Assembly (NCBI GenBank): GCA_903929765.1 | Contig: CAIYVX010000023.1 | Location: forward strand, 62,001-126,000 | Origin: an uncultured Planctomycetia bacterium | GTDB taxonomy: Bacteria; Planctomycetota; Phycisphaerae; FEN-1346; JAACEH01 | Length of the DNA stretch: 64,000 nucleotides | Direction: 5' to 3' | In this document: positions 50,887 to 59,703 of the stretch, one piece after another | How the letters are laid out: each line of letters begins with the position of its first letter | Numbering within the stretch: position 1 is the first letter of the stretch | Notes under the pieces: model-generated | What the model saw: the letters and a program-made list of their open reading frames with translations, nothing else | What the model was told of the DNA's origin: nothing | Database searches by the model: none | Translations under genes and position numbers: made by a program

Positions 50887-51645
50887 ATGACCGTCAAAAT
50901 CCGTTCCGAAAACCTCAACCTTTTCTACGGCCAGTTTCACGCCTTGATGGACGTCAACATCGCCATTAAGCCCCAGGCCATCACGGCCATCATCGGCCCT
51001 TCCGGCTGCGGCAAGTCCACGCTCCTGCGCTGCTTCAACCGCCTGAACGAACTCATTCCCACCGTCCGCACCACCGGCCGGATTCTGCTCGACGACCACG
51101 ACATCTTCGCCCCCGACACCGACCTGCCGCGCCTCCGCAAACGCGTCGGCATGGTCTTCCAGCGCCCCAATCCCTTCCCGCTCTCCGTCTTCGACAACGT
51201 CGCCTACGGCCTCCGCGTTCACGCCATGCGCTCTTCCCGGGCCGAGGTCGAAGCCGTCGTCGAGTCCAGCCTCCGCGCCACCATGCTCTGGGACGCCCTC
51301 AAGGACCGCCTCACCCTGCCGGCCCTCGAACTTTCCGCTGAGCAGCAGCAGCGCCTCTGCATCTCGCGCCTGGTGGCCGTCGAACCCGAAGTCCTCCTGA
51401 TGGACGAACCATGTTCCACCCTCGACCCCGGCGCCACCGAACACGTCGAAGAACTCATGCGCACTCTGGCCCGACAATACACCATCATCATCGTCACCCA
51501 CAATATGCAGCAGGCCGCCCGCGTCTCCGCCGAAACCGGCTTCATGCTCCTCGGCCAGCTCATCGAATTCGGCCCGACCAGGGCTATCTTCACCAACCCC
51601 TCCGACCGCCGCACCGAAGACTACGTCACCGGACGGTACGGCTAG
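50887..51645 (+). CDS. pstB: PstB2, phosphate importer ATPase with degenerate signature motif
   Basis: A 252-residue ABC ATPase with the standard PstB pattern: Walker A GPSGCGKS (37-44), Q-loop VFQRPNPFP (Gln92), Walker B LLMDEPCSTLDP (170-181) and switch VTHN (His205). The signature, however, reads LSAEQQQRL (149-157) in place of LSGGQ. Its intact sites complement those lost in PstB1. Confidence 0.93.
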   Translation: MTVKIRSENLNLFYGQFHALMDVNIAIKPQAITAIIGPSGCGKSTLLRCFNRLNELIPTVRTTGRILLDDHDIFAPDTDLPRLRKRVGMVFQRPNPFPLSVFDNVAYGLRVHAMRSSRAEVEAVVESSLRATMLWDALKDRLTLPALELSAEQQQRLCISRLVAVEPEVLLMDEPCSTLDPGATEHVEELMRTLARQYTIIIVTHNMQQAARVSAETGFMLLGQLIEFGPTRAIFTNPSDRRTEDYVTGRYG

Positions 51646-51731
51646 GCAACAGAAATTGAATGAGTCGCTAACGAAATTCTCACCGATAAAGAGTAAATAG
51701 GCCCAATTGGCCGTCAGGAAGGAGACGTAAC

Positions 51732-52430
51732 GTGGAACAGGAACATCAGAGGCAATTCGACAAATACCTCGAAGACCTCAAGCAGAAGCTCATGCGCATG
51801 GCCGCCCTCGCCGAGACCATGATCGACAACACCATCGCCGAACTGGTCCAGCGCGACGAGAGCCTCGCCGCCAAGGTCCCCGATTACGAGGAGGAACTCA
51901 ACCGCCTCCAACTCGAAATCGACGAGGCTGCCCTCAATCTTCTGGCCACACAGCAGCCTGTGGCCAAGGATCTCCGTTTCATCCTCGCCGCCACCAAGAT
52001 CAACAGCGACCTCGAACGCATCGGCGACCTGGCCATCAACATCACCGAGAACGTCCGCATCCTGGCCGCCCACCCGCCGCTGAAGCCCCTGATCGACATC
52101 CCGCGCATGGCCGATCTGGTCCGCAAAATGGTCCGCGACTGTCTCGACGCCTTTGTCCGCGAGGATGTCCTGTTGGCCCAGTCGGTCATCGACGGCGACG
52201 ACCTGGTCGACGACCTCAAGAACCAGATTCTCCGCGAACTCCTCACCTACATGATCTCCGACCCCAAGGCCATCGAACGAGCCTTGGCCCTCATCCTCAT
52301 CTCGCGCCACCTCGAACGTGTCGGCGACCACGCCACCAACATCGCCGAGGACGTCATCTACATGATCCAGGGCCGCGACGTCCGCCATCCCCGCACCCCC
52401 AAGGAGCGCCCCGCCGACCTGGGCTTGTAG
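51732..52430 (+). CDS. phoU: Phosphate signalling protein PhoU
   Basis: A 232-residue PhoU with two three-helix bundles. The metal-binding repeats KINSDLERIGDLAINITENV and LISRHLERVGDHATNIAEDV are perfect. PhoU links Pst transport to PhoR and so to the Pho boxes in this region. GTG start preceded by AAGGAG. The last 77 bases overlap, antisense, the 3' end of the MFS gene frame. Confidence 0.96.
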   Translation: MEQEHQRQFDKYLEDLKQKLMRMAALAETMIDNTIAELVQRDESLAAKVPDYEEELNRLQLEIDEAALNLLATQQPVAKDLRFILAATKINSDLERIGDLAINITENVRILAAHPPLKPLIDIPRMADLVRKMVRDCLDAFVREDVLLAQSVIDGDDLVDDLKNQILRELLTYMISDPKAIERALALILISRHLERVGDHATNIAEDVIYMIQGRDVRHPRTPKERPADLGL

Positions 52431-53799
52431 TTGCTTTTGTTGTTTTGGTTTGCGAAGTCCCCAGCACTGCTGGGGGATGCTGTTGTTTTCGCTGTAGTTT
52501 GTTGCTTTTCAATTTTGCATTTTTAACTTTTAATTTTTTCTTCCACGTCACCGCCGCCCAGACCGTCACCGCCGCCAGAAGCGCCAGATTGATCTGCACT
52601 GCCGTCTGCAGTCCCACCCGTTCCGCCAGCCACCCCAGCGCATACGCCCCCACCGGCATCATCCCCCCGAAGAACATCGCGTAGACTCCCATGATTCGCC
52701 CGTGAAACCGCCGGCTCACCTCCATCTGGATATAGCTGTTCACCCCGGCCATGCAGAGCATCAGCCCCAGGCCCATCCCGAACATCGGAACCAGCGCCAC
52801 TTGGAAACTCTCTACCAGCGTGAACGCCGTCGCACTTACCACGAACACCGCCAGCCCGCCCAGCACCAACTGCCGCCGCTTCCGATACCGCGACAGGAAG
52901 GCCATGACCAGCGCCCCGCACAGCGCCCCCAGCCCGAACGTGAACATGAACCACCGGTACGCGCCCACGTCCTTCCCGAACACCTTGTCCGTGAACGCCG
53001 GCAACTGGCTATGCACCGACCACCCGAAAATCGTCGCCGCCGCCAGCACCACCATCGCCCCGCGGATCTCCCGCTGTGTCCACGCGTAAATGATCCCGCC
53101 CCACGGATGGTGCATCGTCCGGCCCTTGCCGCGCACATGGTAGAGCGCCCCCACGCTCATCATGAGCAGCACCGCCACCAGCGCCAGGTAACTCAACCCG
53201 TTGGCCGCAAAGCAACTGGCCGCGCCGTATGCCGTCAGCAGCCAGACGCCGACCAGCGGCCCCAACGTCCGCGACAGGTTGAACAGAAACGAGTTCAACG
53301 CGATCGCGTTCGGCACATCCCGCCGGTCCACCAAATCCATCACGAACGCCTGCCGCGCCGGCACGTCGAAGGCCATCAGCGTCCCGCTCGCTATCGCCAC
53401 CGCAAACAGGTGCCACAGTTGAACCTGGTAGCCCGACAGCATCAGCACCGCCAGCGCCACCGGCGGCAAAAACAAGAGCGGCTGCGTCACCAGCAGCACC
53501 CGCCGCTTCTGGAACCGTTCCGCCGCCAATCCGCCCACCGGCGACAAGAGCAGCATCGGAATCGAACCCACGGCCGCCAGCACCCCCAGCATGTACTCCG
53601 ACTTTGTCATCTGCCACACCAGCCACGCCATTACCGGCTGTTGAATCCACATCCCCAGCGTCGAAACGAACTGCCCCACAAAAAACAGCCGGTAATTCCG
53701 ATACCGTAACGCCGAAACCATGTGCCCCCAGCGCGGCCCCTCCGCCCCGGCCTCCGCGAGAGGAAGTTGTTCGTTAGGTTCTGGAAGTTTGACGTTCAA
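52354..53799 (-). CDS. MFS permease with repeat-derived C-terminal extension
   Basis: A 481-residue major facilitator protein with about 11-12 membrane helices in the MFS_3/enterobactin-exporter-like layout (SALRYRNYRLFFVGQFVSTL; PARQAFVMDLVDRRDVPNAI; ALNSFLFNLSRTLGPLVGVW). Residues from about 420 on are not membrane protein: KNAKLKSNKLQRKQQ reads through an AT-rich family-E element, then through a family-C hairpin (PPAVLG), and finally through the antisense strand of the phoU 3' end. The functional protein probably ends near residue 418. Drug or metabolite efflux is assumed. Confidence 0.87.
   Translation of the reverse strand: MNVKLPEPNEQLPLAEAGAEGPRWGHMVSALRYRNYRLFFVGQFVSTLGMWIQQPVMAWLVWQMTKSEYMLGVLAAVGSIPMLLLSPVGGLAAERFQKRRVLLVTQPLLFLPPVALAVLMLSGYQVQLWHLFAVAIASGTLMAFDVPARQAFVMDLVDRRDVPNAIALNSFLFNLSRTLGPLVGVWLLTAYGAASCFAANGLSYLALVAVLLMMSVGALYHVRGKGRTMHHPWGGIIYAWTQREIRGAMVVLAAATIFGWSVHSQLPAFTDKVFGKDVGAYRWFMFTFGLGALCGALVMAFLSRYRKRRQLVLGGLAVFVVSATAFTLVESFQVALVPMFGMGLGLMLCMAGVNSYIQMEVSRRFHGRIMGVYAMFFGGMMPVGAYALGWLAERVGLQTAVQINLALLAAVTVWAAVTWKKKLKVKNAKLKSNKLQRKQQHPPAVLGTSQTKTTKATTSPGRRGAPWGCGDGGRRGPGSCR
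52454..52482. repeat. Family-C hairpin repeat, inside the MFS frame
   Basis: AAGTCCCCAGCACTGCTGGG then GGATGCTG; between phoU and the MFS gene. Confidence 0.85.
52505..52537. repeat. Family-E AT-rich repeat, inside the MFS frame
   Basis: GCTTTTCAATTTTGCATTTT, TAACTTTTAATTTT. Confidence 0.85.
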
Positions 53800-53820
53800 G
53801 GCTTACTCTCGAAAAAATAA

Positions 53821-53930
53821 ACAGCGAATATCCAACACCCAATATCCAATCATGAAGTCAGATTCCGTAATGGAAGCTTTTTCCTTCATGATTGGATATT
53901 GAGTGTTGGATATTGGATATTCGCTGTTTC
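53821..53930. repeat. Family-F large inverted repeat
   Basis: Left arm ACAGCGAATATCCAACACCC, AATATCCAATCATGAAG; right arm CTTCATGATTGGATATTGAG, TGTTGGATATTGGATATTCGCTGT. The ~38-bp arms pair almost perfectly around a 27-bp loop. Located between the divergent-looking MFS start and the dapA stop. Confidence 0.92.
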
Positions 53931-54026
53931 CGTTAAGCGCATAAATACCCCCGGCGTAACAAAAAGCGGCCGGCCCGCGCATCACTGGCCGACCGCTCTT
54001 ATCATCTCTGATCGTCCGAAAAAATA

Positions 54027-54893
54027 CTAAATCAACCCGAACGCCTTCATCTCCTTCACCATCTGCACTTTCGCCGCCACCCCCATCTCACACAGCGGCA
54101 GCCGCATCTCCGCCGAGCAGAGTTTCATCAGACTCGCCGCCGTTTTCACGGGAATCGGATTCGTCTCGAAGAACATCGCCCGGCACAGCGGGAACAGCTT
54201 CCGGTGCAGGGCCAAAGCCCCGTCGAAATTCCCTTCCAGCGCCGCCGTACACATCTGGCTCACCTCCGCCGGTACGATGTTCGCCACCACGCTGATCACG
54301 CCCTTGGCGCCCAGGGCCATCAGCGGCAACGTCAGACTGTCATCCCCACTCAGCACCGTAATGTCGCACAACGACAGGATTTCGCTCGTCTGGTCCATCG
54401 ACCCCGTCGCTTCCTTGATCGCCACGATGTTCTTCAGTTTCGCCAGCCGTGCCACCGTCCCCGGCGCCAGCGTCACCGCTGTCCGGCCCGGCACGTTGTA
54501 GAGCACCACCGGCAGGTTCACCTTTTCCGCGATGGTCGCAAAATGGCGGTACAGCCCTTCCTGCGTCGGCTTGTTGTAATAAGGGCAGACCTGGAGCGTT
54601 GCGTCCGCCCCGGCCGCCTTCGAAAACCGCGCCAGTTCCAGCGCCTCGCTCGTCGCGTTCGCCCCGGCCCCCGCCACCACCGGGATCCGCCCCTGGGCCT
54701 GTTTGACCACGGTTTCAATGATCTTCTTATGTTCCGCCATGTCCACCGTCGGCGACTCGCCCGTCGTGCCCACCGGCACCAGACCGTCGGTCCCTTGGGC
54801 CACATGCCAATCCACCAGCGCACGCAGCGCCCCGAAGTCCACTTTCCCCTTCTTGAACGGCGTGATCAACGCTACCAGGCTTCCTTGGAACAC
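54027..54893 (-). CDS. dapA: 4-hydroxy-tetrahydrodipicolinate synthase
   Basis: A 288-residue class I aldolase of the lysine/diaminopimelate pathway. GTTGESPTV (near 43-51), YYNKPTQEGLYRHF, YNVPGRT (catalytic Tyr near 133) and the Schiff-base Lys in IVAIKEATGSM (near 161), followed by LSGDDSLTLP, are all present. GTG start with GGAGGAG a few bases upstream. Confidence 0.96.
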   Translation of the reverse strand: MFQGSLVALITPFKKGKVDFGALRALVDWHVAQGTDGLVPVGTTGESPTVDMAEHKKIIETVVKQAQGRIPVVAGAGANATSEALELARFSKAAGADATLQVCPYYNKPTQEGLYRHFATIAEKVNLPVVLYNVPGRTAVTLAPGTVARLAKLKNIVAIKEATGSMDQTSEILSLCDITVLSGDDSLTLPLMALGAKGVISVVANIVPAEVSQMCTAALEGNFDGALALHRKLFPLCRAMFFETNPIPVKTAASLMKLCSAEMRLPLCEMGVAAKVQMVKEMKAFGLI

Positions 54894-54932
54894 AACTCCT
54901 CCTTCGCCTCTTTTGTTGTTTCTTCTTCTTTT

Positions 54933-54962
54933 GAAACCCCCAGTACTGCTGGGAAACGCTGT
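54933..54962. repeat. Family-C hairpin repeat
   Basis: GAAACCCCCAGTACTGCTGG then GAAACGCTG; slightly degenerate member. Confidence 0.8.
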
Positions 54963-54992
54963 TGTTTCTGTTGTTGTTTCTGTTTCTTCCGC

Positions 54993-55027
54993 TTTTACAT
55001 TTTTAATTTTTCATTTTTAATTTTGAA
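54993..55027. repeat. Family-E AT-rich repeat
   Basis: CTTTTACATTTTTAATTTTT, CATTTTTAATTTTGAA; supplies the TAA stop of pdxJ. Confidence 0.88.
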
Positions 55028-55733
55028 TTAGCCGCTTCATCTCCCGCACCGCCTCTCTCAGCCCGACAAACACCGCCCGGCTGATAATGCTATGCCCGAT
55101 GTTCAGTTCCGCAATTCCCGGAATCTCCGCCACCGGACCGACATTCTGATAATTCAAGCCATGACCGGCGTGGCAAATCAGGCCCAGCCCCATCGCCCGC
55201 TGTGCCGCGCCGGCCAGCTCCGCGAACGTCGCTTCCTGTTCCGCGCCGCCCCAGGCCTCCGCGTACCGCCCCGTGTGCAACTCCACGGCCTCCGCGCCGC
55301 ACCGCGCCGCCGCCGCCACCTGCGGCTCGAACGGATCGATGAACAGGCTCACCACAATCCCCGCCCGTTTGAATTTCTCCGTCACCGCCGCCACGCGCTC
55401 TTCCTGACCGGCCACGTCCAGCCCGCCCTCGGTGGTGATTTCCTGCCGCTTCTCCGGCACCAGCGTCACCTGCGACGGCTTCGTCCGCAGGGCGATCTCG
55501 ATGATCTCGTCCGCCAGGGCCATCTCCAGGTTCAGCTTCACCTGCACCACGTCCTTCATCGCCCGCAGATCCCGATCCTGAATGTGCCGCCGATCCTCCC
55601 GCAGATGCAGTGTAATCCCGTCCGCCCCCGCCACCTGGGCCTCCACCGCCGCCCAGACCGGGTCCGGCTCCAACCCCCGCCGCGCCTGCCGCAGCGTTGC
55701 CACATGATCGATATTCACTCCCAGTTGCGGCAT
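55017..55733 (-). CDS. pdxJ: Pyridoxine 5'-phosphate synthase
   Basis: A 238-residue TIM barrel that makes pyridoxine 5'-phosphate from 1-deoxyxylulose 5-phosphate and amino-acetone phosphate. [17 protein letters not shown] (4-20) is the family start; [47 protein letters not shown] and [12 protein letters not shown] are hallmark motifs. Its TAA stop lies in the AT-rich family-E repeat. Confidence 0.96.
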   Translation of the reverse strand: MPQLGVNIDHVATLRQARRGLEPDPVWAAVEAQVAGADGITLHLREDRRHIQDRDLRAMKDVVQVKLNLEMALADEIIEIALRTKPSQVTLVPEKRQEITTEGGLDVAGQEERVAAVTEKFKRAGIVVSLFIDPFEPQVAAAARCGAEAVELHTGRYAEAWGGAEQEATFAELAGAAQRAMGLGLICHAGHGLNYQNVGPVAEIPGIAELNIGHSIISRAVFVGLREAVREMKRLIQN

Positions 55734-55842
55734 ATCTTCGCCTCTTTTAACGGTCGGCCTGGCGGCCGCTGTGTGCCGCCATGTTTCGCTCTTAACCGTC
55801 CAATGATTATATCACCCCGCGCCCCAAATAAAACCCCCCGCT

Positions 55843-56508
55843 TCATCGCGGCCGCGGCACACCAATATCCGCCAACGTCACCAGCCCCAGGAATTCCTCC
55901 GCCTCCCGCGCCGCAAAACCCTTCTTTGCCGCCACGAACGTCACCGTCGCCGTCGCCCGCACCGCCGCCCCCAGCGGCCGCCCCGTGTCCGCATCGAGGC
56001 CGCTGGGAATATCTATCGCCAGCACCGGCTTTCCGCCCGCGCCGCTCGAATTAATCTCCGCAATGGCAGATAAAAAAGGTTCCCGCACCGTCCCCGTCAA
56101 CCCTGTCCCCAGCAGCGCATCGACCACCAGATCCGCCCCGCGCGCCGCCTCCGCAATCCGCGCCGCGGCATTCGCTCCGGCTTCGCAAACCGCAATTCCA
56201 ATCTTCCCCAGCACCGCAAAATTCACCGCCGCCTCGCCGCGCAACTTCGCCTTGTCCCCCACCAGCACCACTGCCGCCTCGAATCCGCGCACGGCCAGGT
56301 GCCGCGCCACCACAAACCCGTCACCCCCGTTGTTTCCGAGGCCGGCCACAATCACCGCCCGCCGGCCCCCGCACTCCCGCAGCAACCGCGCCGCCTCGTC
56401 CGCCGCCTGCCGTCCCGCATTCTCCATCAGCACCACCGCCGGCACGCCCAACTCCTCGATGGCCCGCCGATCAAACTCCCGTACCTCATCCCGACTCATG
56501 GTTGGCAT
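55843..56508 (-). CDS. nnrE: NAD(P)H-hydrate epimerase
   Basis: A 221-residue YjeF N-terminal domain protein that epimerises damaged NAD(P)H hydrates. VPAVVLMENAGRQAADEAAR, AGLGNNGGDGFVVARHL (K-site and hydrate loop) and DALLGTGLTGTVR, AIDIPSGLDADTG are diagnostic. The dehydratase half (NnrD) is absent here, so it must be a separate gene elsewhere. GGAG lies 8 bases before the ATG. Confidence 0.94.
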   Translation of the reverse strand: MPTMSRDEVREFDRRAIEELGVPAVVLMENAGRQAADEAARLLRECGGRRAVIVAGLGNNGGDGFVVARHLAVRGFEAAVVLVGDKAKLRGEAAVNFAVLGKIGIAVCEAGANAAARIAEAARGADLVVDALLGTGLTGTVREPFLSAIAEINSSGAGGKPVLAIDIPSGLDADTGRPLGAAVRATATVTFVAAKKGFAAREAEEFLGLVTLADIGVPRPR

Positions 56509-56549
56509 GATTTATTCTCCGGCTTTTATTTGCCGCTATTGTTTGGCAG

Positions 56550-56569
56550 GGGCGACATATATGTCGCCC
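56550..56569. repeat. Perfect palindrome GGGCGACATATATGTCGCCC
   Basis: A 20-bp perfect palindrome between nnrE and the radical SAM gene, another stem variant of the dispersed hairpins. Confidence 0.85.
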
Positions 56570-56594
56570 GGTGGTTGTGCGAAGTGTGAGAAAA

Positions 56595-58088
56595 CTACCG
56601 CACCCGCCGCCGGCTCACCACGTCAAAATGATGTCCATAAATCGCCAGCGTGATCGCCAGGCCCAGATGCTGCGGTCGGAACAGTTGCGTCCAGATGATC
56701 AGCTTCCAGTACTGGAACCGGCTGCGGCCCAGCACGCCCAGGTGGACGGCCGAACGCACCAGGGCCTTGATGTCCTGCCATTGAATCTGGGCCTTGATCT
56801 TCGGCGCCTGATATTCCCGCAGGAACGTCCGCACCCGCTGATAGTACGGCCGCGGGGCATAAATGCTCTCCAGAATTCTCCGGTACCCGAGGCGCAACTG
56901 CTCAGCGTTCATCCGCGAAACGATGTTCGTCGTTCCATCCACGTTGTCGCCCGTCGAATTACCCACCAGGCGACCCTCGGCCTTCAGCCGCTCGTGCAAC
57001 TTCGTCCCCGGAATGGCCTGGAGCAACCCGACCATCGCCGTGACAATGCCGCTCTTCTGGATGAAGTCGATCTGTCGCTGGAAAATCGTCGGCAGGTCGC
57101 TGTCGAATCCGACGATGAATCCGCCCTGCACCTGCAATCCCGCCCGTTGCAGCCGCTTGATGTCCGCCACCAGGTCGCGCCCGGAGTTCTGCGTCTTGTT
57201 GCACTCCGCCAGGCTCGCCTCGTCAGGCGTCTCCAACCCGATGAACACCACCGAGAATCCTGCCTCCACCATCATTTGCGTCAGTTCCTCGTCGTCGGCC
57301 AGGTTCAGCGACACCTCGGTGTTGAACGGCATGCCCGGATGATTCTTCTGCCACGCGATCAGGGCCGGCAACAACTCCTTCTTCAGCAGCGCCTTGTTGC
57401 CGATGAAATTGTCGTCCACGAAAAAGATGCTCCCGCGCCAGCCCTGGGCGTAAATGCCGTCCAGCTCCGCGATGATCTGCGCCGTACTCTTAACCCGCGG
57501 CTTGTGACCGAACAGCGACGTCACGTTGCAGAAATCGCAGTTGAACGGGCAGCCCCGAGAATACTGGATGCTCATCCACCCGTAGCGCCGCAGGTCCGCC
57601 AGTTCCCACAGCGGCGTCGGCGTCAGGCTCAGGTCCGGCAGTTCCTTGCTCGTGTAAATGTGCTTGGCTTCCCCGCGGGCCAGGTCGTCCAGAAACGGCT
57701 GCAGCGTCAACTCCGCCTCGTTCAGCACCAGATGTTCCACGTCTTCGAACGTCTTCTCTTCATGGTCCTGCGCATAAATCGTAAACAGCGGCCCTCCCGC
57801 CACCACCTTCACGCCCGCCGCGTGGCACTGGTCGATCACCCGCCGTGCCGATTCACGCTGAATGCTCATGGCGCTGACGAAGGCGTAGTCCGCCCAGGCC
57901 AGATCCTTCGGCCCCAGCGTCGTCACGTTCAGATCCACCAGCCGCTTGCCCCACTCTTTCGGCAGCATCGCCGCCACCGTCAGCAGTCCCACCGGCGGCG
58001 ACCCCGCCCGCTTGCTGATGAACTTCAGCGCGTGCTTGAAACTCCAGAACGTGTCCGGGCATTCCGGGTAGATCATCAATATGTTCAT
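56595..58088 (-). CDS. B12-binding radical SAM protein with DUF4070-like C-terminus
   Basis: A 497-residue protein with an N-terminal cobalamin-binding Rossmann domain (1 to about 150), a radical SAM barrel with the cluster motif CPFNCDFC (near 181-188), and a C-terminal region with SRMNAEQLRLGYRRILESIY then YYQRVRTFL, typical of DUF4070 in HpnP-like methylases. HpnP adds a methyl group at C-2 of hopanoids, but the same architecture serves other substrates, so the reaction is left open. GGAGGT lies 5 bases before the ATG. Confidence 0.87.
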   Translation of the reverse strand: MNILMIYPECPDTFWSFKHALKFISKRAGSPPVGLLTVAAMLPKEWGKRLVDLNVTTLGPKDLAWADYAFVSAMSIQRESARRVIDQCHAAGVKVVAGGPLFTIYAQDHEEKTFEDVEHLVLNEAELTLQPFLDDLARGEAKHIYTSKELPDLSLTPTPLWELADLRRYGWMSIQYSRGCPFNCDFCNVTSLFGHKPRVKSTAQIIAELDGIYAQGWRGSIFFVDDNFIGNKALLKKELLPALIAWQKNHPGMPFNTEVSLNLADDEELTQMMVEAGFSVVFIGLETPDEASLAECNKTQNSGRDLVADIKRLQRAGLQVQGGFIVGFDSDLPTIFQRQIDFIQKSGIVTAMVGLLQAIPGTKLHERLKAEGRLVGNSTGDNVDGTTNIVSRMNAEQLRLGYRRILESIYAPRPYYQRVRTFLREYQAPKIKAQIQWQDIKALVRSAVHLGVLGRSRFQYWKLIIWTQLFRPQHLGLAITLAIYGHHFDVVSRRRVR

Positions 58089-58138
58089 CTTTTACCTCCG
58101 ACGGCTGCCGAGCCGTCACATCACATCAATATTATACC

Positions 58139-59500
58139 TCATCGCCCGCGCTGCCTGTGGCTGCTCCGTCCTGAACTTTCGGACGAACTCTTCGTCTGGC
58201 GGGTCGATTTATGTCTGTTCCGCCAAAAATTATTTTTCTGCTGCTCCGGCGATCCCGACCGCTTGGCGCCGCCCGCTCCGGGCTTCCCGCCCGACGTGGT
58301 CGGTCGCGGGCCGCGCCCGCCGCTGCGTTCCTGAGACGGGGCCACGCCCGCCGGCGCCGCCGGCAACTCGATCCCTGGTTGCAGCACCTTGATATTCCCA
58401 CCTACCAGCCGCTCGATGGCCCGCCAATCCCCGCGCTGATCCGCCGAGCAGAGCGAGATCGCCTCGCCCGCCGCCCCGGCCCGGCCCGTTCGACCGATCC
58501 GGTGGACGTACGTCTCCGCCTCGTGCGGAATGTCGTAATTGATCACATGCGAAATGTCGTCCACGTCCAGCCCGCGCGAGGCAATGTCGCTCGCCGCCAG
58601 CACCCGCGTCTTGCCCGCCTTGAAATTGGCCAGCGCCCGCATCCGCGCATTCTGCGACTTGTTCGAATGGATCGCCTCCGCCGTAATTCCGCTGCGGCTC
58701 AGCCGCTGGGCCACCCGATCCGCCCCGCGCTTCGTCCGCGCGAACACCAGCGCCCGCGTCATCTCCGCGCTGCTCAGCAGATGCTCCAGCAACGGCAACT
58801 TCTGGTGCGACTCCACAAAATATACCGTCTGCCGCACCGTCGTTGCCGCCGGCGATTCCGACGCCACCCGCACTCGCACCGGCGTCTTCATCAGCGAATT
58901 CGCCAGCGCCTCGATCTCCTGCGGGATCGTCGCCGAAAAGAGCAGCGTCTGACGCTTCGCCGGAACCTGGGCGATCACCCGACGGATGTCGTGGATGAAG
59001 CCCATGTCCAGCATCCGATCCGCCTCGTCAAGCACCAGAATTTCCACGTGCCGCAGATTCACGATCCGCTGGTTCATCAGGTCCAGCAGCCGTCCCGGCG
59101 TCGCCACCAGAATGTCCACGCCGCCCCTGAGGGCCTTTTCCTGCGAAAATTGTTTCACGCCGCCGAAGATCACCGTGTGCCGCAATCCGGCATGGCGGCC
59201 GTAAGCGTGGAAACTCTCGCCGATCTGCGCCGCCAGTTCGCGCGTCGGCGCCAGCACCAGCGCCCGGATCGCCCGCGGCTGCCCGTGCTTCATCTCCACA
59301 GGCCGGCTATGAAGTTGTTGAATGATCGGCAGCGCGAACGCCGCCGTCTTGCCCGTCCCGGTCTGGGCGCAGCCCAGCACATCCTGACCAGACAGGATCG
59401 GCGGGATGGCTTGTTCCTGAATCGTCGTGGGCTTGGTGTAACCTTCTGACCGGACGGACCGCAGCAATGGCTCGATGAGCCCCAGATTGGTAAATGGCAT
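58139..59500 (-). CDS. DEAD-box RNA helicase, RhlE-like
   Basis: A 453-residue RNA helicase. Q motif ([20 protein letters not shown] with [10 protein letters not shown]), Walker [35 protein letters not shown], then the second RecA domain with [29 protein letters not shown] and [10 protein letters not shown] are all present in order. The 65-residue tail is Gly/Arg/Ser/Lys-rich, a likely RNA-binding extension. Divergent from the GH116 gene. Confidence 0.96.
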   Translation of the reverse strand: MPFTNLGLIEPLLRSVRSEGYTKPTTIQEQAIPPILSGQDVLGCAQTGTGKTAAFALPIIQQLHSRPVEMKHGQPRAIRALVLAPTRELAAQIGESFHAYGRHAGLRHTVIFGGVKQFSQEKALRGGVDILVATPGRLLDLMNQRIVNLRHVEILVLDEADRMLDMGFIHDIRRVIAQVPAKRQTLLFSATIPQEIEALANSLMKTPVRVRVASESPAATTVRQTVYFVESHQKLPLLEHLLSSAEMTRALVFARTKRGADRVAQRLSRSGITAEAIHSNKSQNARMRALANFKAGKTRVLAASDIASRGLDVDDISHVINYDIPHEAETYVHRIGRTGRAGAAGEAISLCSADQRGDWRAIERLVGGNIKVLQPGIELPAAPAGVAPSQERSGGRGPRPTTSGGKPGAGGAKRSGSPEQQKNNFWRNRHKSTRQTKSSSESSGRSSHRQRGR

Positions 59501-59703
59501 CAGGCGGGATCTGCTTTCATAATCTACTTACACGGACCAATAGTCGCGACACGCTGCCGCACTTCATCCTTCATTGTAGCAAAAAAAACCGTAACGGCAA
59601 GCGATTTCCATTTACCACTACCACCGGCCACTTCCATCCCACCGGAAAAATTGGTATGTTTTTCTTTTCGTCTAACCGTATCCGGATTTTCAGGAGCCCA
59701 CGC

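Noticed and set aside
54027-54893. Alternative reading of dapA as N-acetylneuraminate lyase
   Set aside because: The context (PdxJ, no sialic acid genes) and the GTTGESPT and YNVPGRT motifs fit DapA better.
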